A DNA stretch of 64,000 bases from Caballeronia fortuita (lineage in GTDB: Bacteria > Pseudomonadota > Gammaproteobacteria > Burkholderiales > Burkholderiaceae). The first letter of the stretch is position 1. Each line of letters opens with the position of its first letter. The notes under the pieces were generated by a model, which saw nothing but the letters and a program-made list of their open reading frames with translations, was not told where the DNA came from and ran no database searches. This document shows positions 17,030-26,564 of this stretch, piece by piece. Location of the stretch: positions 1 through 64,000 of the forward strand of contig NZ_FCNX02000004.1 of assembly GCF_001544835.2 (NCBI RefSeq), in the 5' to 3' direction. Position numbers and translations under genes: made by a program.

Positions 17030-18985
17030 TCAGAGCACGACTTGAACGCCCAGTTCGACGACATCCTCGCTTCGAAGTCCGAAATATTCCGCGCTCGATG
17101 CCGAATGAAACGACATCTCCCCAAAAAGCCGCTCGCGCCAGCGCGGCATCTGTCCGTGCGAGCAGCCGGGCATCGCTTCGTCGCGCGGCAAGAAGAAGGT
17201 CGTGTGCTTCGGATCGAAGCGCCAGTCACCGAGCTGTCCGTCGAGCGACGCGAGCAGGCGCGGCAGATTCGGCCGCTCGACGAAGCCATGACGCGAGATC
17301 ACCTCGAAGCAGCCCGCGCCGAGATCGCGCACTTCAATGCGCGTGTGCTCGTCGACGCGCGGCGCCGATTCGGAGCGATTCGCGAAAACGATCGTCGTTG
17401 CATGCAGCACGCGATTGTGGCGTACGTTGCTCGTGAGCGCAGAAGGCGTCGTGCCCGGCGTGCTGCCAGGATAGACGGCTGTGCCCGGCACGCGCGCAGG
17501 CGGCTCGACGCTGTCGCACACGTCGCGCAGAAAATCGGACAGCGGCTGCGCGCGCGCTGCATGCGCCTGCGCGAGTTCGAGCCCGCGATGCCACGTCGCC
17601 ATCGATATGAAAAGCAGCACGCCTATTGCGACGGGAAACCAGCCGCCTTGCGGAATCTTGTGAACGTTCGCGGCGACGAGCAGCGCATCGATGCCGATGA
17701 GCGGCACGCTGAGCGCGGCGACGGCGGCCCACGGCCACCGCCATATGTTGCGCGTCACGCTGACCATCTGCACGGTGGTGATGAGCATCGTGAGACCGAC
17801 GGCGATGCCATACGCGGACGTCAGCCGGTCCGAACTGCGAAACGTGAGCACGAGAAACATCACCGCGATGAACAGGACGGCGTTCACGGCAGGCACATAC
17901 ACTTGCCCGCGCTGTGACTTCGACGTTTCGATCACACGCAGGCGCGGCAGAAAGCCGAGCTCGATCGCCTGGCTCGTCATCGAGAAAGCGCCTGAAATCA
18001 CGGCCTGCGATGCGATCACGGTCGCGAGCAGCGCAATCAGCACGGTCGGGATCAGCGCCCACGAAGGCGCCGCGAAGAAGAAAGGCTGCTTTGCCGCGCC
18101 GGGTTGATGCAGTATCGTCGCGGCCTGACCGAAGTAGCCGATGATGATCGCCGGAAACACGACGATGAGCCACGCGAGCCGGATCGCGCGCCGCCCGAAG
18201 TGGCCGATGTCGGCATAGAGCGCTTCGGCGCCCGTCAACGCGAGGATCACCGCGCCGAGAATGGTGAACGCGAGCGCCGGATGCGCGATGACGAGCGAGC
18301 ACGCATACATCGGCGAAAGCGCGTGCAACACATCCGGATGCTCAACGATCCGATAGATGCCGACCGCCGCGAGATAGACGAACCACACCAGCATCACCGG
18401 CCCGAACGACTTGCCGACGACCGCCGTCCCGCGCGACTGAAACAGAAAGAGCGCGATGAGGATGACGGCCGCGATGGGCACGATGAACGGCTCGAACTTC
18501 GCGCTCACCTGGCTCAAGCCTTCGACCGCTGAAAGCACGGACACGGCGGGCGTGATCATCGAATCGCCGTAGAACATCGCCGCGCCGAAGAGTCCTGCCA
18601 TGAGAAGCAGATGCGGCACACGACGCCCTTGCTGTTCGTAGCCGGAACGCGCGAGCGCCGTCAACGCGACGATGCCGCCTTCGCCCTCGTTGTCCGCGCG
18701 CATCACATAGCAGACGTACTTGCCCATCACGACGATGACGACGGCCCATACGATCATCGAGAGCATGCCCATCACGATGGATACGTCGACGTTGCCCGCT
18801 TCGCTCACGCCTTGCCGCAACGCATAAATCGGGCTCGTGCCGATGTCGCCGAACACGACGCCTAACGCGCCCAGCATGAGTCCCGTCAGCGCTTTCTTCG
18901 GCGCCGCCGACGATCGCTGTGGTCCGCCATCGCGCGTGGGGTGCGGTGAGTTATGCGTGCGGGCATCGTTCGAAGTCGATGTCAT
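17030..18985 (-). CDS. kup: Potassium uptake protein Kup
   Basis: The 651-residue protein belongs to the KUP/HAK/KT family of K+:H+ symporters in the inner membrane. The family signature GDIGTSPIYALRQ is near residue 45 and RADNEGEGGIVAL near 100; about twelve helices follow, then a cytosolic C-terminal tail. The start at 18985 (MTSTSNDART) is chosen because GGAG lies upstream and the N-terminus length fits the family; an open frame to 19213 is rejected. The N-terminal 25 residues are polar and variable. A terminator for the neighbouring gene separates it from transcription upstream. Confidence 0.92.
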   Translation of the reverse strand: MTSTSNDARTHNSPHPTRDGGPQRSSAAPKKALTGLMLGALGVVFGDIGTSPIYALRQGVSEAGNVDVSIVMGMLSMIVWAVVIVVMGKYVCYVMRADNEGEGGIVALTALARSGYEQQGRRVPHLLLMAGLFGAAMFYGDSMITPAVSVLSAVEGLSQVSAKFEPFIVPIAAVILIALFLFQSRGTAVVGKSFGPVMLVWFVYLAAVGIYRIVEHPDVLHALSPMYACSLVIAHPALAFTILGAVILALTGAEALYADIGHFGRRAIRLAWLIVVFPAIIIGYFGQAATILHQPGAAKQPFFFAAPSWALIPTVLIALLATVIASQAVISGAFSMTSQAIELGFLPRLRVIETSKSQRGQVYVPAVNAVLFIAVMFLVLTFRSSDRLTSAYGIAVGLTMLITTVQMVSVTRNIWRWPWAAVAALSVPLIGIDALLVAANVHKIPQGGWFPVAIGVLLFISMATWHRGLELAQAHAARAQPLSDFLRDVCDSVEPPARVPGTAVYPGSTPGTTPSALTSNVRHNRVLHATTIVFANRSESAPRVDEHTRIEVRDLGAGCFEVISRHGFVERPNLPRLLASLDGQLGDWRFDPKHTTFFLPRDEAMPGCSHGQMPRWRERLFGEMSFHSASSAEYFGLRSEDVVELGVQVVL

Positions 18986-19181
18986 TCGACGTTTGCGTCT
19001 CCGGTGTTTTGTGCCGAACGCCCAAGCAAAACGCATTCCGCAACCGTGACGCGGATGTGCTTCGATACATTTAGTCAAGTGTTGCTTACACGGGCCCGCG
19101 TAGATTTTTTTTCTGTGTCCGATGCATAAAGCCGCTTGCCGAAATAGTGACGGAATTGCTTCGCTCTTTCCTACGATCGCC

Positions 19182-19211
19182 AAAAAGAAAAGCCCGCCTC
19201 GAAAGGCGGGC
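19182..19211 (-). terminator. Rho-independent terminator after the zinc-ribbon gene
   Basis: On the minus strand a perfect 8-base stem (GCCCGCCT / AGGCGGGC, 19192-19199 with 19204-19211) closed by a four-base loop is followed by a run TTTTCTTTTT. It stands 65 bases beyond the stop of the small zinc-ribbon gene and shields kup from read-through. Confidence 0.85.
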
Positions 19212-19276
19212 AAGATGCGCTTAACGAGAGGGGGTCGAAGCGCACGGTTAGCGATATAAGTTGCTGCCTGAAATCG

Positions 19277-19480
19277 TCAAGCCTTTCTCCGGGCGGCTTC
19301 GGGCGGGTTGCTCCGTTCCATCGCCCTGCCCGGCTGATCCGTTGCGGTAACGTTCTGATCGAAGATGAAGCCCATCGCGATGTGCTCGGTGTTCGAGGAA
19401 CCACACGCAGGACATGTATCGTCTTCGAGAGCGTCATCCGAATAGATGAGCTTGTTGCATGCTGCACAGCGTATAAGCAT
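19277..19480 (-). CDS. Small zinc-ribbon protein
   Basis: The 67-residue protein has two CxxC pairs (C5-C8 and C23-C26), the geometry of a rubredoxin-like or zinc-ribbon fold, and a basic tail. It probably binds one zinc ion. GGGAG five bases before the ATG at 19480 decides the start; a GTG five codons upstream is less likely. It has its own terminator and seems monocistronic. Possible roles include nucleic-acid or protein binding, but none can be assigned. Confidence 0.65.
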   Translation of the reverse strand: MLIRCAACNKLIYSDDALEDDTCPACGSSNTEHIAMGFIFDQNVTATDQPGRAMERSNPPEAARRKA

Positions 19481-19732
19481 TTGCACTCCCGACACTCAAG
19501 GTGACACTGTCATCAGATTTATACGTTATATGTCGCGGCAATCCAATGGTTCTTAAAGCTTGCCTTATGTTTAACGCGTACGCGCCGCCCTGTCGGGCTC
19601 CTTGAGTTAGCAATCCTCGGTCCAGAGCGCGGTATGCGCCTTGCGCACGACATCCGCAAGCGAAGCCGTCTCACTCGTCCTCGGGCGCGACTGGCTTTAA
19701 TCTTCGAGTCCGCGTTCCTGGAGACTTTGCAA

Positions 19733-21529
19733 ATGGCTATCACCGTCGGCGATTTTCTGGTCGACCGTCTGCATGCATGGGGCGTGCGCCGCATCTATGG
19801 TTATCCCGGCGACGGCATCAACGGCGTCTTTGGCGCATTGAGCCGCGCCAAAGGCAAAATCGAATTCATTCAGGCGCGCCATGAAGAAATGGCCGCTTTC
19901 ATGGCCTCCGCGCATGCCAAGTTCACGGGCGAGCTCGGCGTGTGCATCGCAACATCGGGACCGGGCGCGGCGCATCTCGTCACCGGCCTTTATGACGCGC
20001 GCCTCGATCACATGCCCGTGCTCGCGATTGCGGGCCAGCAAGCGCGTGCCGCGTTGGGCGGTCACTATCAGCAGGAAGTCGATCTCACCGCGATGTTCAA
20101 GGACGTCGCGGGCGCTTTCGTACAGCAGGCGAGCGTGCCCGAGCAGATACGTCATCTCGTCGATCGCGCGGTGCGTATCGCGCTATCGGAACGCAAGGTC
20201 ACGGCGCTCGTTCTGCCCAACGATCTGCAAGATCTCGATTACGAGCCGCCCGGCCGCAAGCACGGCACGCTGCATTCGGGCGTCGGCTATCGCGCGCCGA
20301 AGACCGTGCCGCAGGACGACGACCTGCAACGCGCCGCCGACGTGCTCAACGACGGCAAGAAGGTCGCGATACTCGTCGGCGCGGGCGCGTTGCACGCAAC
20401 GGATGAAGTCATCGCGATTGCGGAAAAGCTGGGCGCGGGCGTTGCGAAGGCGCTGCTCGGCAAGGCCGCATTGCCCGACGACCTGCCCTTCGTCACCGGT
20501 TCGATCGGTCTGCTCGGCACCGAGCCGAGCTACAAGATGATGACCGAATGCGACACGCTGCTCATGATCGGCTCGGGCTTTCCCTATTCCGAATTCCTGC
20601 CGAAGGAAGGCGCGGCGCGCGGCGTGCAGATCGACATCAAGGCGGACATGCTGTCGATCCGCTATCCGATGGAAGTGAATCTCGTCGGCGACAGCGCCGA
20701 GACCTTGCGCGCCCTCCTGCCGCTCCTGCAACAGAAGACGGATCACGCGTGGCGCAAGGACATCGAAGGCTGGATAGGCGACTGGTGGAAGAAGCTGGAA
20801 AAGCGCGCGATAGAGCCCGCGAAAGGCGGCGTGAATCCGCAGCGCACGGTGTGGGAACTGTCGCCGCGCGTGCCCGCGAACGCGATTGTCACGAGCGATT
20901 CCGGATCGGTCGCGAACTGGTACGCGCGCGATCTCAGGGTGAAGCGCGGCATGATGTGCTCGCTCTCCGGCGGACTCGCATCGATGGGTGCGGCCGTGCC
21001 TTACGCGATCGCGGCGAAGTTCGCTTATCCCGAGCGGCCCGTGATCGCGCTCGTCGGCGATGGCGCCATGCAGATGAACAACATGGCCGAGCTCATCACG
21101 GTCGCGAAGTACTGGAAACAATGGTCCGATCCCCGCTGGATCTGCATGGTGCTCAACAACGAAGACCTGAATCAGGTCACGTGGGAACAGCGTGTGATGG
21201 AAGGCGATCCGAAGTTCGAGGCATCGCAGGACATTCCGTCGGTGCCGTATCACAAGTTCGCGGAACTCATCGGACTGAAGGGCTTTTATGTCGACGATGA
21301 CGAACGCATGGCCGCCGTCTGGGATGAAGCGCTCGCATCGGATCGTCCTGTCGTGATCGAGGTGAAGGCCGATCCGAACGTGCCGCCGCTGCCGCCGCAT
21401 ATCACGATCGCGCAGGCAAAGGCGTTCGCGATTACGTTGATGAAGGGCGATCCGAGCCAGAGCCATGTGATTGTCGATACGGCGAAGCAGGTGCTTGGCG
21501 CAGTGTTGCCGGGCCACAAGGACAAGTGA
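19733..21529 (+). CDS. Thiamine-diphosphate enzyme, pyruvate oxidase/dehydrogenase (PoxB)-like
   Basis: The 598-residue protein has the three ThDP-family domains: N-terminal PYR domain with the catalytic glutamate in ARHEEMA (about residue 52), central domain, and C-terminal PP domain with the ThDP motif GDGAMQMNNMAEL ending in NNEDLNQV (Mg2+ site). It best matches the 'thiamine pyrophosphate-requiring' PoxB-like group, which oxidatively decarboxylates pyruvate to acetate or acts on related 2-oxo acids. The start at 19733 has a GGAG site and gives MAITVGDFLVDRL, the usual family start. No flavin-binding gene or electron acceptor lies nearby. Confidence 0.8.
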   Translation: MAITVGDFLVDRLHAWGVRRIYGYPGDGINGVFGALSRAKGKIEFIQARHEEMAAFMASAHAKFTGELGVCIATSGPGAAHLVTGLYDARLDHMPVLAIAGQQARAALGGHYQQEVDLTAMFKDVAGAFVQQASVPEQIRHLVDRAVRIALSERKVTALVLPNDLQDLDYEPPGRKHGTLHSGVGYRAPKTVPQDDDLQRAADVLNDGKKVAILVGAGALHATDEVIAIAEKLGAGVAKALLGKAALPDDLPFVTGSIGLLGTEPSYKMMTECDTLLMIGSGFPYSEFLPKEGAARGVQIDIKADMLSIRYPMEVNLVGDSAETLRALLPLLQQKTDHAWRKDIEGWIGDWWKKLEKRAIEPAKGGVNPQRTVWELSPRVPANAIVTSDSGSVANWYARDLRVKRGMMCSLSGGLASMGAAVPYAIAAKFAYPERPVIALVGDGAMQMNNMAELITVAKYWKQWSDPRWICMVLNNEDLNQVTWEQRVMEGDPKFEASQDIPSVPYHKFAELIGLKGFYVDDDERMAAVWDEALASDRPVVIEVKADPNVPPLPPHITIAQAKAFAITLMKGDPSQSHVIVDTAKQVLGAVLPGHKDK

Positions 21530-21888
21530 CCGCGCCTTCGACGACGCCGCGCACTCGCTTCACGCGTCGTGATCGTGCGCGGTGATGCGGTAGCGCGCAA
21601 CGCGAGCGCGAGCGGCTCCATAGCGGCTCGAATCGCGAGCCCATGCACGAGCACCACGGGCAGACGTTTCGCATGACCGCCGTCGCGCGCGGCATGACGC
21701 GAGAACATGCGATACGGCCGCGCCTGCGTTTAACGCGCCGTGATGCCCGCGCGCGCTTTCGTCGCTCGATGCAGGCGTGAGTTACAGCCGAATCCATTCA
21801 ACCGCGACCCACGCGGCGAACGCGCGCGCACCCACGCCCGCGACGACTCGCCACGAGAGCGATGCATGCAGCGAGCGCCGCGCACGCC
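21530..21888. other. Intergenic region with possible decayed gene fragments
   Basis: No intact gene is present. On the minus strand, 21708-21600 encodes KRLPVVLVHGLAIRAAMEPL, the typical first strand and oxyanion loop of an alpha/beta hydrolase. The homology stops after about 35 codons, and YRITAHDHDA then follows in another frame to a stop. Further up, 21780-21870 minus reads as a hydrophobic protein end (AFAAWVAVEWIRL and stop). These look like remnants joined by deletion, but the evidence is short. Confidence 0.3.
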
Positions 21889-23097
21889 TCACGCGGCGGG
21901 ATTCAGCGCGACCTTGATCCATCCCGGCTGTCTCCGATCGAATGCCTTGTAAGCGTCGATGACGTGCATCATCGGCTCGCGCGTCGACAGCACGCGAAGC
22001 GGGTCGAACGATCCGTTGCGCACGCGTTCGACGAGTTGCGGCGTCACCGCGCGATGATTGCAGTTGCCCATTCTGATCGTGAGGTTCTTGTTCATCGCCA
22101 CGCCGAGCGGAAAGAAGCGATCGTTCGGCGGATAAACGCCGATCACGCCGAGCGTGCCCGCCTTCGCCAACGCTGCCACGCCCCAGTCGAGCGCCTGTGT
22201 CGGGGCATCGCCGGGAATCCAGTTGCCGTTCTGCTCGTTGCGCTGCGCCGTCACCGTGCGGCTTTCCTGCTCCCCTTGCTGCACGTTTTCCTGCGATGCC
22301 GCCGGTCCTTTTTGCGCGTGCACGGCATCGACGCCCACGGCATCGATCACGCGGTCGACGCCGATGCCGCCCGTCAGCGCCAGAATTGCCGCCACGGGAT
22401 CTTCCTCGTCGAAGTTCACCGCTTCCGCGCCCTGCTCGCTTGCCATGCCGAGTCTATCCGCAAGCCGATCGACGACGATCACGCGCCCCGCGCCCAGCAT
22501 GAACGCGCTCGCCGCCGCGAACTGACCGACCGGCCCTGCGCCGAAGACAGCCACCGTATCGCCTTCGTGCACTTCGGCGAGTTGCGCGCCGAAGAAGCCT
22601 GTCGGGAAAATGTCGGACATGAGGATGGCGCGTTCGTCGTCGATATTCTCGGGCAATTTAATGAGGCTCGCATTGGCGAGCGGCGTGCGCGCGTATTCAG
22701 CCTGCAGTCCGTCGATCGGCCCCGTCGACTTCGGTCCGCCGAAGAAGGCCGTGCCCGCCGCCGCGCCGTTCGGATTCGCGGAATCGCATTGCGCCGTGTA
22801 GCCCTGCCGGCAATACGAGCAGCAGCCGCAGGAAATCGTCGATGGAATCAGCACGCGATCGCCCGGCTTCAGATTGCGCACGCCGCGCCCGACCTGTTCG
22901 ATCACGCCAACGCCTTCGTGGCCCAGAATCGTGCCCGGCACCATGCCGGGCAGCGTGCCGCGCACCATATGCAGATCGGTGCCGCAGATGGCGCTCGCCG
23001 TGAGCCGCACGATCGCATCCTGATCGTGTCGAATGGAAGGATCGGGCACGTTATCGAGCGAAATGTCGCCTATTCCATGGAATACCACTGCTTTCAT
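21889..23097 (-). CDS. Zinc-dependent alcohol dehydrogenase, formaldehyde-dehydrogenase-like group
   Basis: The 402-residue medium-chain dehydrogenase has the catalytic zinc motif ICGTDLH and GHEGVG, structural-zinc cysteines (C-x2-C-x2-C-x7-C near 100-115) and the NAD-binding GAGPVG near 180. An insertion around 265-300 rich in Gln and Glu is typical of the glutathione-independent formaldehyde dehydrogenase-like group. It oxidises an alcohol or aldehyde with NAD+. A GAGGAG ribosome-binding site fixes the start at 23097; the open frame to 23157 is rejected. It is divergent from the ParB-like gene. Confidence 0.85.
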   Translation of the reverse strand: MKAVVFHGIGDISLDNVPDPSIRHDQDAIVRLTASAICGTDLHMVRGTLPGMVPGTILGHEGVGVIEQVGRGVRNLKPGDRVLIPSTISCGCCSYCRQGYTAQCDSANPNGAAAGTAFFGGPKSTGPIDGLQAEYARTPLANASLIKLPENIDDERAILMSDIFPTGFFGAQLAEVHEGDTVAVFGAGPVGQFAAASAFMLGAGRVIVVDRLADRLGMASEQGAEAVNFDEEDPVAAILALTGGIGVDRVIDAVGVDAVHAQKGPAASQENVQQGEQESRTVTAQRNEQNGNWIPGDAPTQALDWGVAALAKAGTLGVIGVYPPNDRFFPLGVAMNKNLTIRMGNCNHRAVTPQLVERVRNGSFDPLRVLSTREPMMHVIDAYKAFDRRQPGWIKVALNPAA

Positions 23098-23226
23098 CGC
23101 ACGCTCCTCGCAAGGTCGGGTCATGTGCGTTTTCAGCAATGGGTGCGCCCGCTGCAACGCGGCGCGCCGGGAACGACGCTTGCCTGAATGTTCGATACAT
23201 CGCCCAGGAAAACGAGGAGATGCGTG

Positions 23227-23823
23227 ATGAACACGCTGCGCATCGACGATCTACATCCGACGCAAGTCACGCATGGAGAGCGTCAGATCAGGCAGAAAGC
23301 AGCCAGCTATCGCGCATTGAGCGCGCATGATCTCGAGATGGCGATTGCGGAAAAGCCGATCGCCATCGTGCTCGGGCCGCACGGCGAACCGTATGTGATC
23401 GATCATCATCATGTGGTTTGCGCGCTGTCGCGCATCGGTGTGAAGGACGTGCCGTTCGTGCTCGTGCGCGACTTGTCCTCGCTATCGCGCGCAGCGTTCT
23501 GGCTGACGCTGGAAAATCACGCGTGGGTTTTTCCGTACGACGCGAACGGCCGTCGCCTTGCATTCAAGGACATGCCCGTGCGCATGTGGGATGCCGTCGA
23601 TGACGCGTTTCGCAGTCTGGCGGCCTTCGTGCGCAATGCGGGCGGCTACGAAAAGACCGATGTGCCGCTGGCCGATTTTCGCTGGGCCGATTTCTTTCGC
23701 GCGCAATGCCCGCGACCGGACGACGATGCGCAATTCGATGCGCTGCTCCCACGCGCGATCGAACTCGCTCGCAGCGATGCGGCCGAGGGCCTTCCTGGCT
23801 TCATCGGGGATTCGTCGCGATGA
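23227..23823 (+). CDS. ParB-like nuclease-domain protein
   Basis: The 198-residue protein resembles the 'ParB-like nuclease' family found singly on Burkholderia chromosomes: the N-terminal segment HPTQVTHGERQIRQKAASYR followed by a PYVIDHHHVVCAL motif like the ParB catalytic/NTP-binding patch. It lacks the helix-turn-helix and dimerisation domain of true ParB and no parA is near, so it is unlikely to act in chromosome segregation. GAGGAG precedes the ATG at 23227. Its last 23 bases overlap the convergent lipoprotein gene. Function unknown. Confidence 0.65.
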   Translation: MNTLRIDDLHPTQVTHGERQIRQKAASYRALSAHDLEMAIAEKPIAIVLGPHGEPYVIDHHHVVCALSRIGVKDVPFVLVRDLSSLSRAAFWLTLENHAWVFPYDANGRRLAFKDMPVRMWDAVDDAFRSLAAFVRNAGGYEKTDVPLADFRWADFFRAQCPRPDDDAQFDALLPRAIELARSDAAEGLPGFIGDSSR

Positions 23824-24973
23824 AGTTCCTGACCGCCGTAAAGACCGGCTTTTTCGTGACGCCGTCGTTGAGCATGATGCCGTACGGGCCTTGTCCGGTC
23901 GGCGGATCGTCATACAACTCGTAGACCTGCAGCGACTGGATGTTGTACTGCGGCGCGATCGCGAGCAGCGCGCCCATCATGTTGTTCGCCATGAAGGTCG
24001 CGGCTTCGTCGGGCGTGCCGGGAAAGCTCGGGCGCATCCCCACTTCGTTGATCCATATCGGCTTGCCGAACGATTGCAGCGTGCCGATCACGTCATAGCA
24101 TAATGTGCCGCATGCGTGACGGATATCGCCTTGCTCCGAGTACCAGTGCCATGCGGTGATGTCCCACGTGACAACCGGATGACCGATCGTGCCATCGGGC
24201 TGCGTGCCGTTCGCGAGCATCGTGTCGAGGCCGAGATGCATCCACGTATTGCCGCCGATGATGATCTTGCCGGCCGGATCGACCGCCTTGATGCCCGCGA
24301 TCAAGCCGCGTATGACGCCGCGCGCGAGCTGATAGCAATGATTGTCGTAGTCGGTGCTGTTCACGCCGTCGACCCAGCCCACGAGACACGTCGGCGCCAG
24401 TTCGTTCGTCACTTCGTAGTAGGCATATTTCTGCACGGTGACGATCTGCTGCGCGAGCGTATAGCTCGCTTGATATGCCGAGTTTTCATCGGGGAAATTG
24501 AGGTTCTGCAACAGCACCGGATACACGGTCACGCCCGACTTGGCCATCAGTTGCGCGACGGTCGCGAGCGTTTGTGCGCCCGCCACGTTCGATACGTCGT
24601 TCCGATACAGCGTGACGTTGAGGTCCTTCAGTTGCGCGAGTTGCTGCTGCATGGTCGATGTCCAGTACGGACCGGGCCACGTGACATGACCGTTCATGCC
24701 GTAGAAGATGCTGCCGGCGGGCGCGATATCCGGCTTCGCGGTGCCGCCCGCATCGCTTGCGGGAGCCGCGCTCGATGCCGCCGACGGACCGGACGCACCC
24801 GAAGGCGTCGATTGCGAACCGCCGGTCGTGGTTGCGCCGCCATTGCCCTCGCCGCCGCCACATGCAGCCAATATCGTCATCACCACGCAACTCGACACCA
24901 TCGACGATCGTGCCCACGAAGCGACGCGAAAAAGCATGCAGGCGATGGATGAAATAGCGGTTTTCATCGTCAT
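23801..24973 (-). CDS. Lipoprotein with glycoside-hydrolase-like TIM barrel
   Basis: The 390-residue protein has a lipobox (MTILAAC, lipidated Cys38), a Ser/Gly/Pro-rich linker to about residue 85, then a barrel like those of clan GH-A glycosidases (GH39/GH5 type). Candidate catalytic residues are the glutamate in YYEVTNELAP (acid/base, after strand 4) and that in PIWINEVGMR (nucleophile, after strand 7). It should sit in the outer membrane or periplasm and cut or remodel a polysaccharide; exopolysaccharide is a guess. The stop overlaps the convergent ParB-like gene by 23 bases. Confidence 0.75.
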   Translation of the reverse strand: MTMKTAISSIACMLFRVASWARSSMVSSCVVMTILAACGGGEGNGGATTTGGSQSTPSGASGPSAASSAAPASDAGGTAKPDIAPAGSIFYGMNGHVTWPGPYWTSTMQQQLAQLKDLNVTLYRNDVSNVAGAQTLATVAQLMAKSGVTVYPVLLQNLNFPDENSAYQASYTLAQQIVTVQKYAYYEVTNELAPTCLVGWVDGVNSTDYDNHCYQLARGVIRGLIAGIKAVDPAGKIIIGGNTWMHLGLDTMLANGTQPDGTIGHPVVTWDITAWHWYSEQGDIRHACGTLCYDVIGTLQSFGKPIWINEVGMRPSFPGTPDEAATFMANNMMGALLAIAPQYNIQSLQVYELYDDPPTGQGPYGIMLNDGVTKKPVFTAVRNFIATNPR

Positions 24974-25490
24974 GACTGGCTCGGAATAATGGAAACGATG
25001 TCGACGGCCCGGTTCATTGCCGGGATTGAAATACCGTTTTGTCTATCGACACGTTCATATCGGCAAGAGCGGGCGCGACGCATTGAAGGTCGCCATCTCG
25101 CTGCGATAAACGCAAGTACGGAGCACCCGATGGCCGATGCGCGCACAACGCGATGGCTCAGGCACGGCGCTCATCGGACGCCAAAAGAATGCCCCGCGCG
25201 CATTCGTTCGAAAGCGCGCAAAGGGAAGGATCGGAAATGCCCTGCGGGACGACACGCAATCGATGACGCGTGTCTTGAATACGTTAGCACATCATAACGA
25301 TCGCGCCGGCATATTCAAGCACGCGCGCTGTATTTACCGAAGCGAATATCGATTCAATGCGCATTGATTCGACTGATAAATGCGCCATGAAAATGAGGCG
25401 CGCAACGTCATGCACCGTAAGGCGATCGTTGGGATCGTGGATTGCTCACGGCTTATCCGCCATCAATGAAGCCACCAAGTACGGAGACGC
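24974..25490. other. Long intergenic region ahead of the oxidase operon
   Basis: Across these 517 bases I find no convincing reading frame, tRNA or repeat. The part nearest the oxidase genes (about 25290-25400) is more AT-rich and probably holds the operon's promoter, but no clear -35/-10 pair or operator can be named. A small RNA cannot be excluded. GGAG at 25483-25486 may serve subunit II. Confidence 0.4.
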
Positions 25491-26564
25491 ATGCGGACGC
25501 ACAGGGCGATCGATCGTGCCAGGCGAAACACGCGCGCCGCTATCACCGCGATTGGCGCCATCATCACGGGCTTCGCGCTCGGCTGTCACGCGAACGCACG
25601 TGCCGATGCGCCGCTGAACTATTTCCTACACGCCGACGGCCCCGCCGCCGCGCCGACGATGCGCCTCGGCTGGGCGCTCGCCGCACTGGTTATCGTCGTG
25701 GCGCTGATAGTGAGCGTGTTGCTCGTCGGGGCCATCGTGCGCAGGCGTCCACCGCCGACTGAGCGCGATGCATCGCACGTGCAGGGCGAAGGCGGCGGAC
25801 TGCATTGGGTGTGGATCGGCACCGGCGTTTCATCGGTCGCGCTGTTCGCGACGCTCGCGTATGTGCTCGTCACGCTCGAATCGGTCGCATCGCCGCGCAC
25901 CGCGCCGGGTCTCACCATCGCGGTCACCGCGTATGACTGGTGGTGGAAGGTCGACTATCGACGCGCCTGGCAAAACGATGCAGGCGTCACGACGGCGAAC
26001 GAGATACACATACCCGTGGGCGAGCCGGTGAAGATCGAATTGCGCAGCGCCGACGTCATCCACGCATTCTGGGTGCCGCGTCTCGCGGGCAAGACGCAGA
26101 CCATACCGGGCGTCGTCAACGAGCAATGGATCGAAGCGGATCACGCAGGGGTGTATCGCGGACAGTGCTCGCAATTCTGCGGCGCGCAGCACGCGCATAT
26201 GGCCTTCGAAGTGATCGCCGAGCCGCGCGCGCAATTCGATGCGTGGTACGCCGCCCAAGCAAAGCCCCATTCCACCGATGCCGCCGATGCCACGGCGACC
26301 GCCGGACAGCGCCTGTTCCTCGACCGATGCGCAGGCTGTCACACCGTGCGCGGCAGCGAAGCCAGCGGCGCGCAGGCACCCGATCTCACGCATCTGAATT
26401 CGCGCAGACTCATCGCGGCGGGCACGCTGCCGAACACCGCATCGAATCAACTCGACTGGATACAGCACGCGCAACGCATCAAACCCGACTCGCTGATGCC
26501 GTCGATCGCGCTTTCCGCATCGGATGCCGCCGCGCTCTCCGACTACCTTCGGACACTGCAATGA
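25491..26564 (+). CDS. coxB: Cytochrome c oxidase subunit II with fused cytochrome c domain
   Basis: The 357-residue protein has an N-terminal signal with a possible lipobox (FALGC), two transmembrane helices (about 60-82 and 105-130), the cupredoxin CuA domain with H in VIHAFW and the C-S-Q-F-C ... H ... M ligand set, and a C-terminal class I haem c domain (CAGCH, axial Met in LMPS). It is the electron entry of a caa3-like terminal oxidase. The canonical glutamate between the CuA cysteines is Gln. First gene of the operon; the next gene starts in the overlapping ATGA. Confidence 0.9.
   Translation: MRTHRAIDRARRNTRAAITAIGAIITGFALGCHANARADAPLNYFLHADGPAAAPTMRLGWALAALVIVVALIVSVLLVGAIVRRRPPPTERDASHVQGEGGGLHWVWIGTGVSSVALFATLAYVLVTLESVASPRTAPGLTIAVTAYDWWWKVDYRRAWQNDAGVTTANEIHIPVGEPVKIELRSADVIHAFWVPRLAGKTQTIPGVVNEQWIEADHAGVYRGQCSQFCGAQHAHMAFEVIAEPRAQFDAWYAAQAKPHSTDAADATATAGQRLFLDRCAGCHTVRGSEASGAQAPDLTHLNSRRLIAAGTLPNTASNQLDWIQHAQRIKPDSLMPSIALSASDAAALSDYLRTLQ

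Noticed and set aside
17030..19213. Longer Kup with a 76-residue N-terminal extension
   Set aside because: The extension crosses the terminator of the neighbouring gene and has unlikely composition; the ATG at 18985 has a ribosome-binding site.
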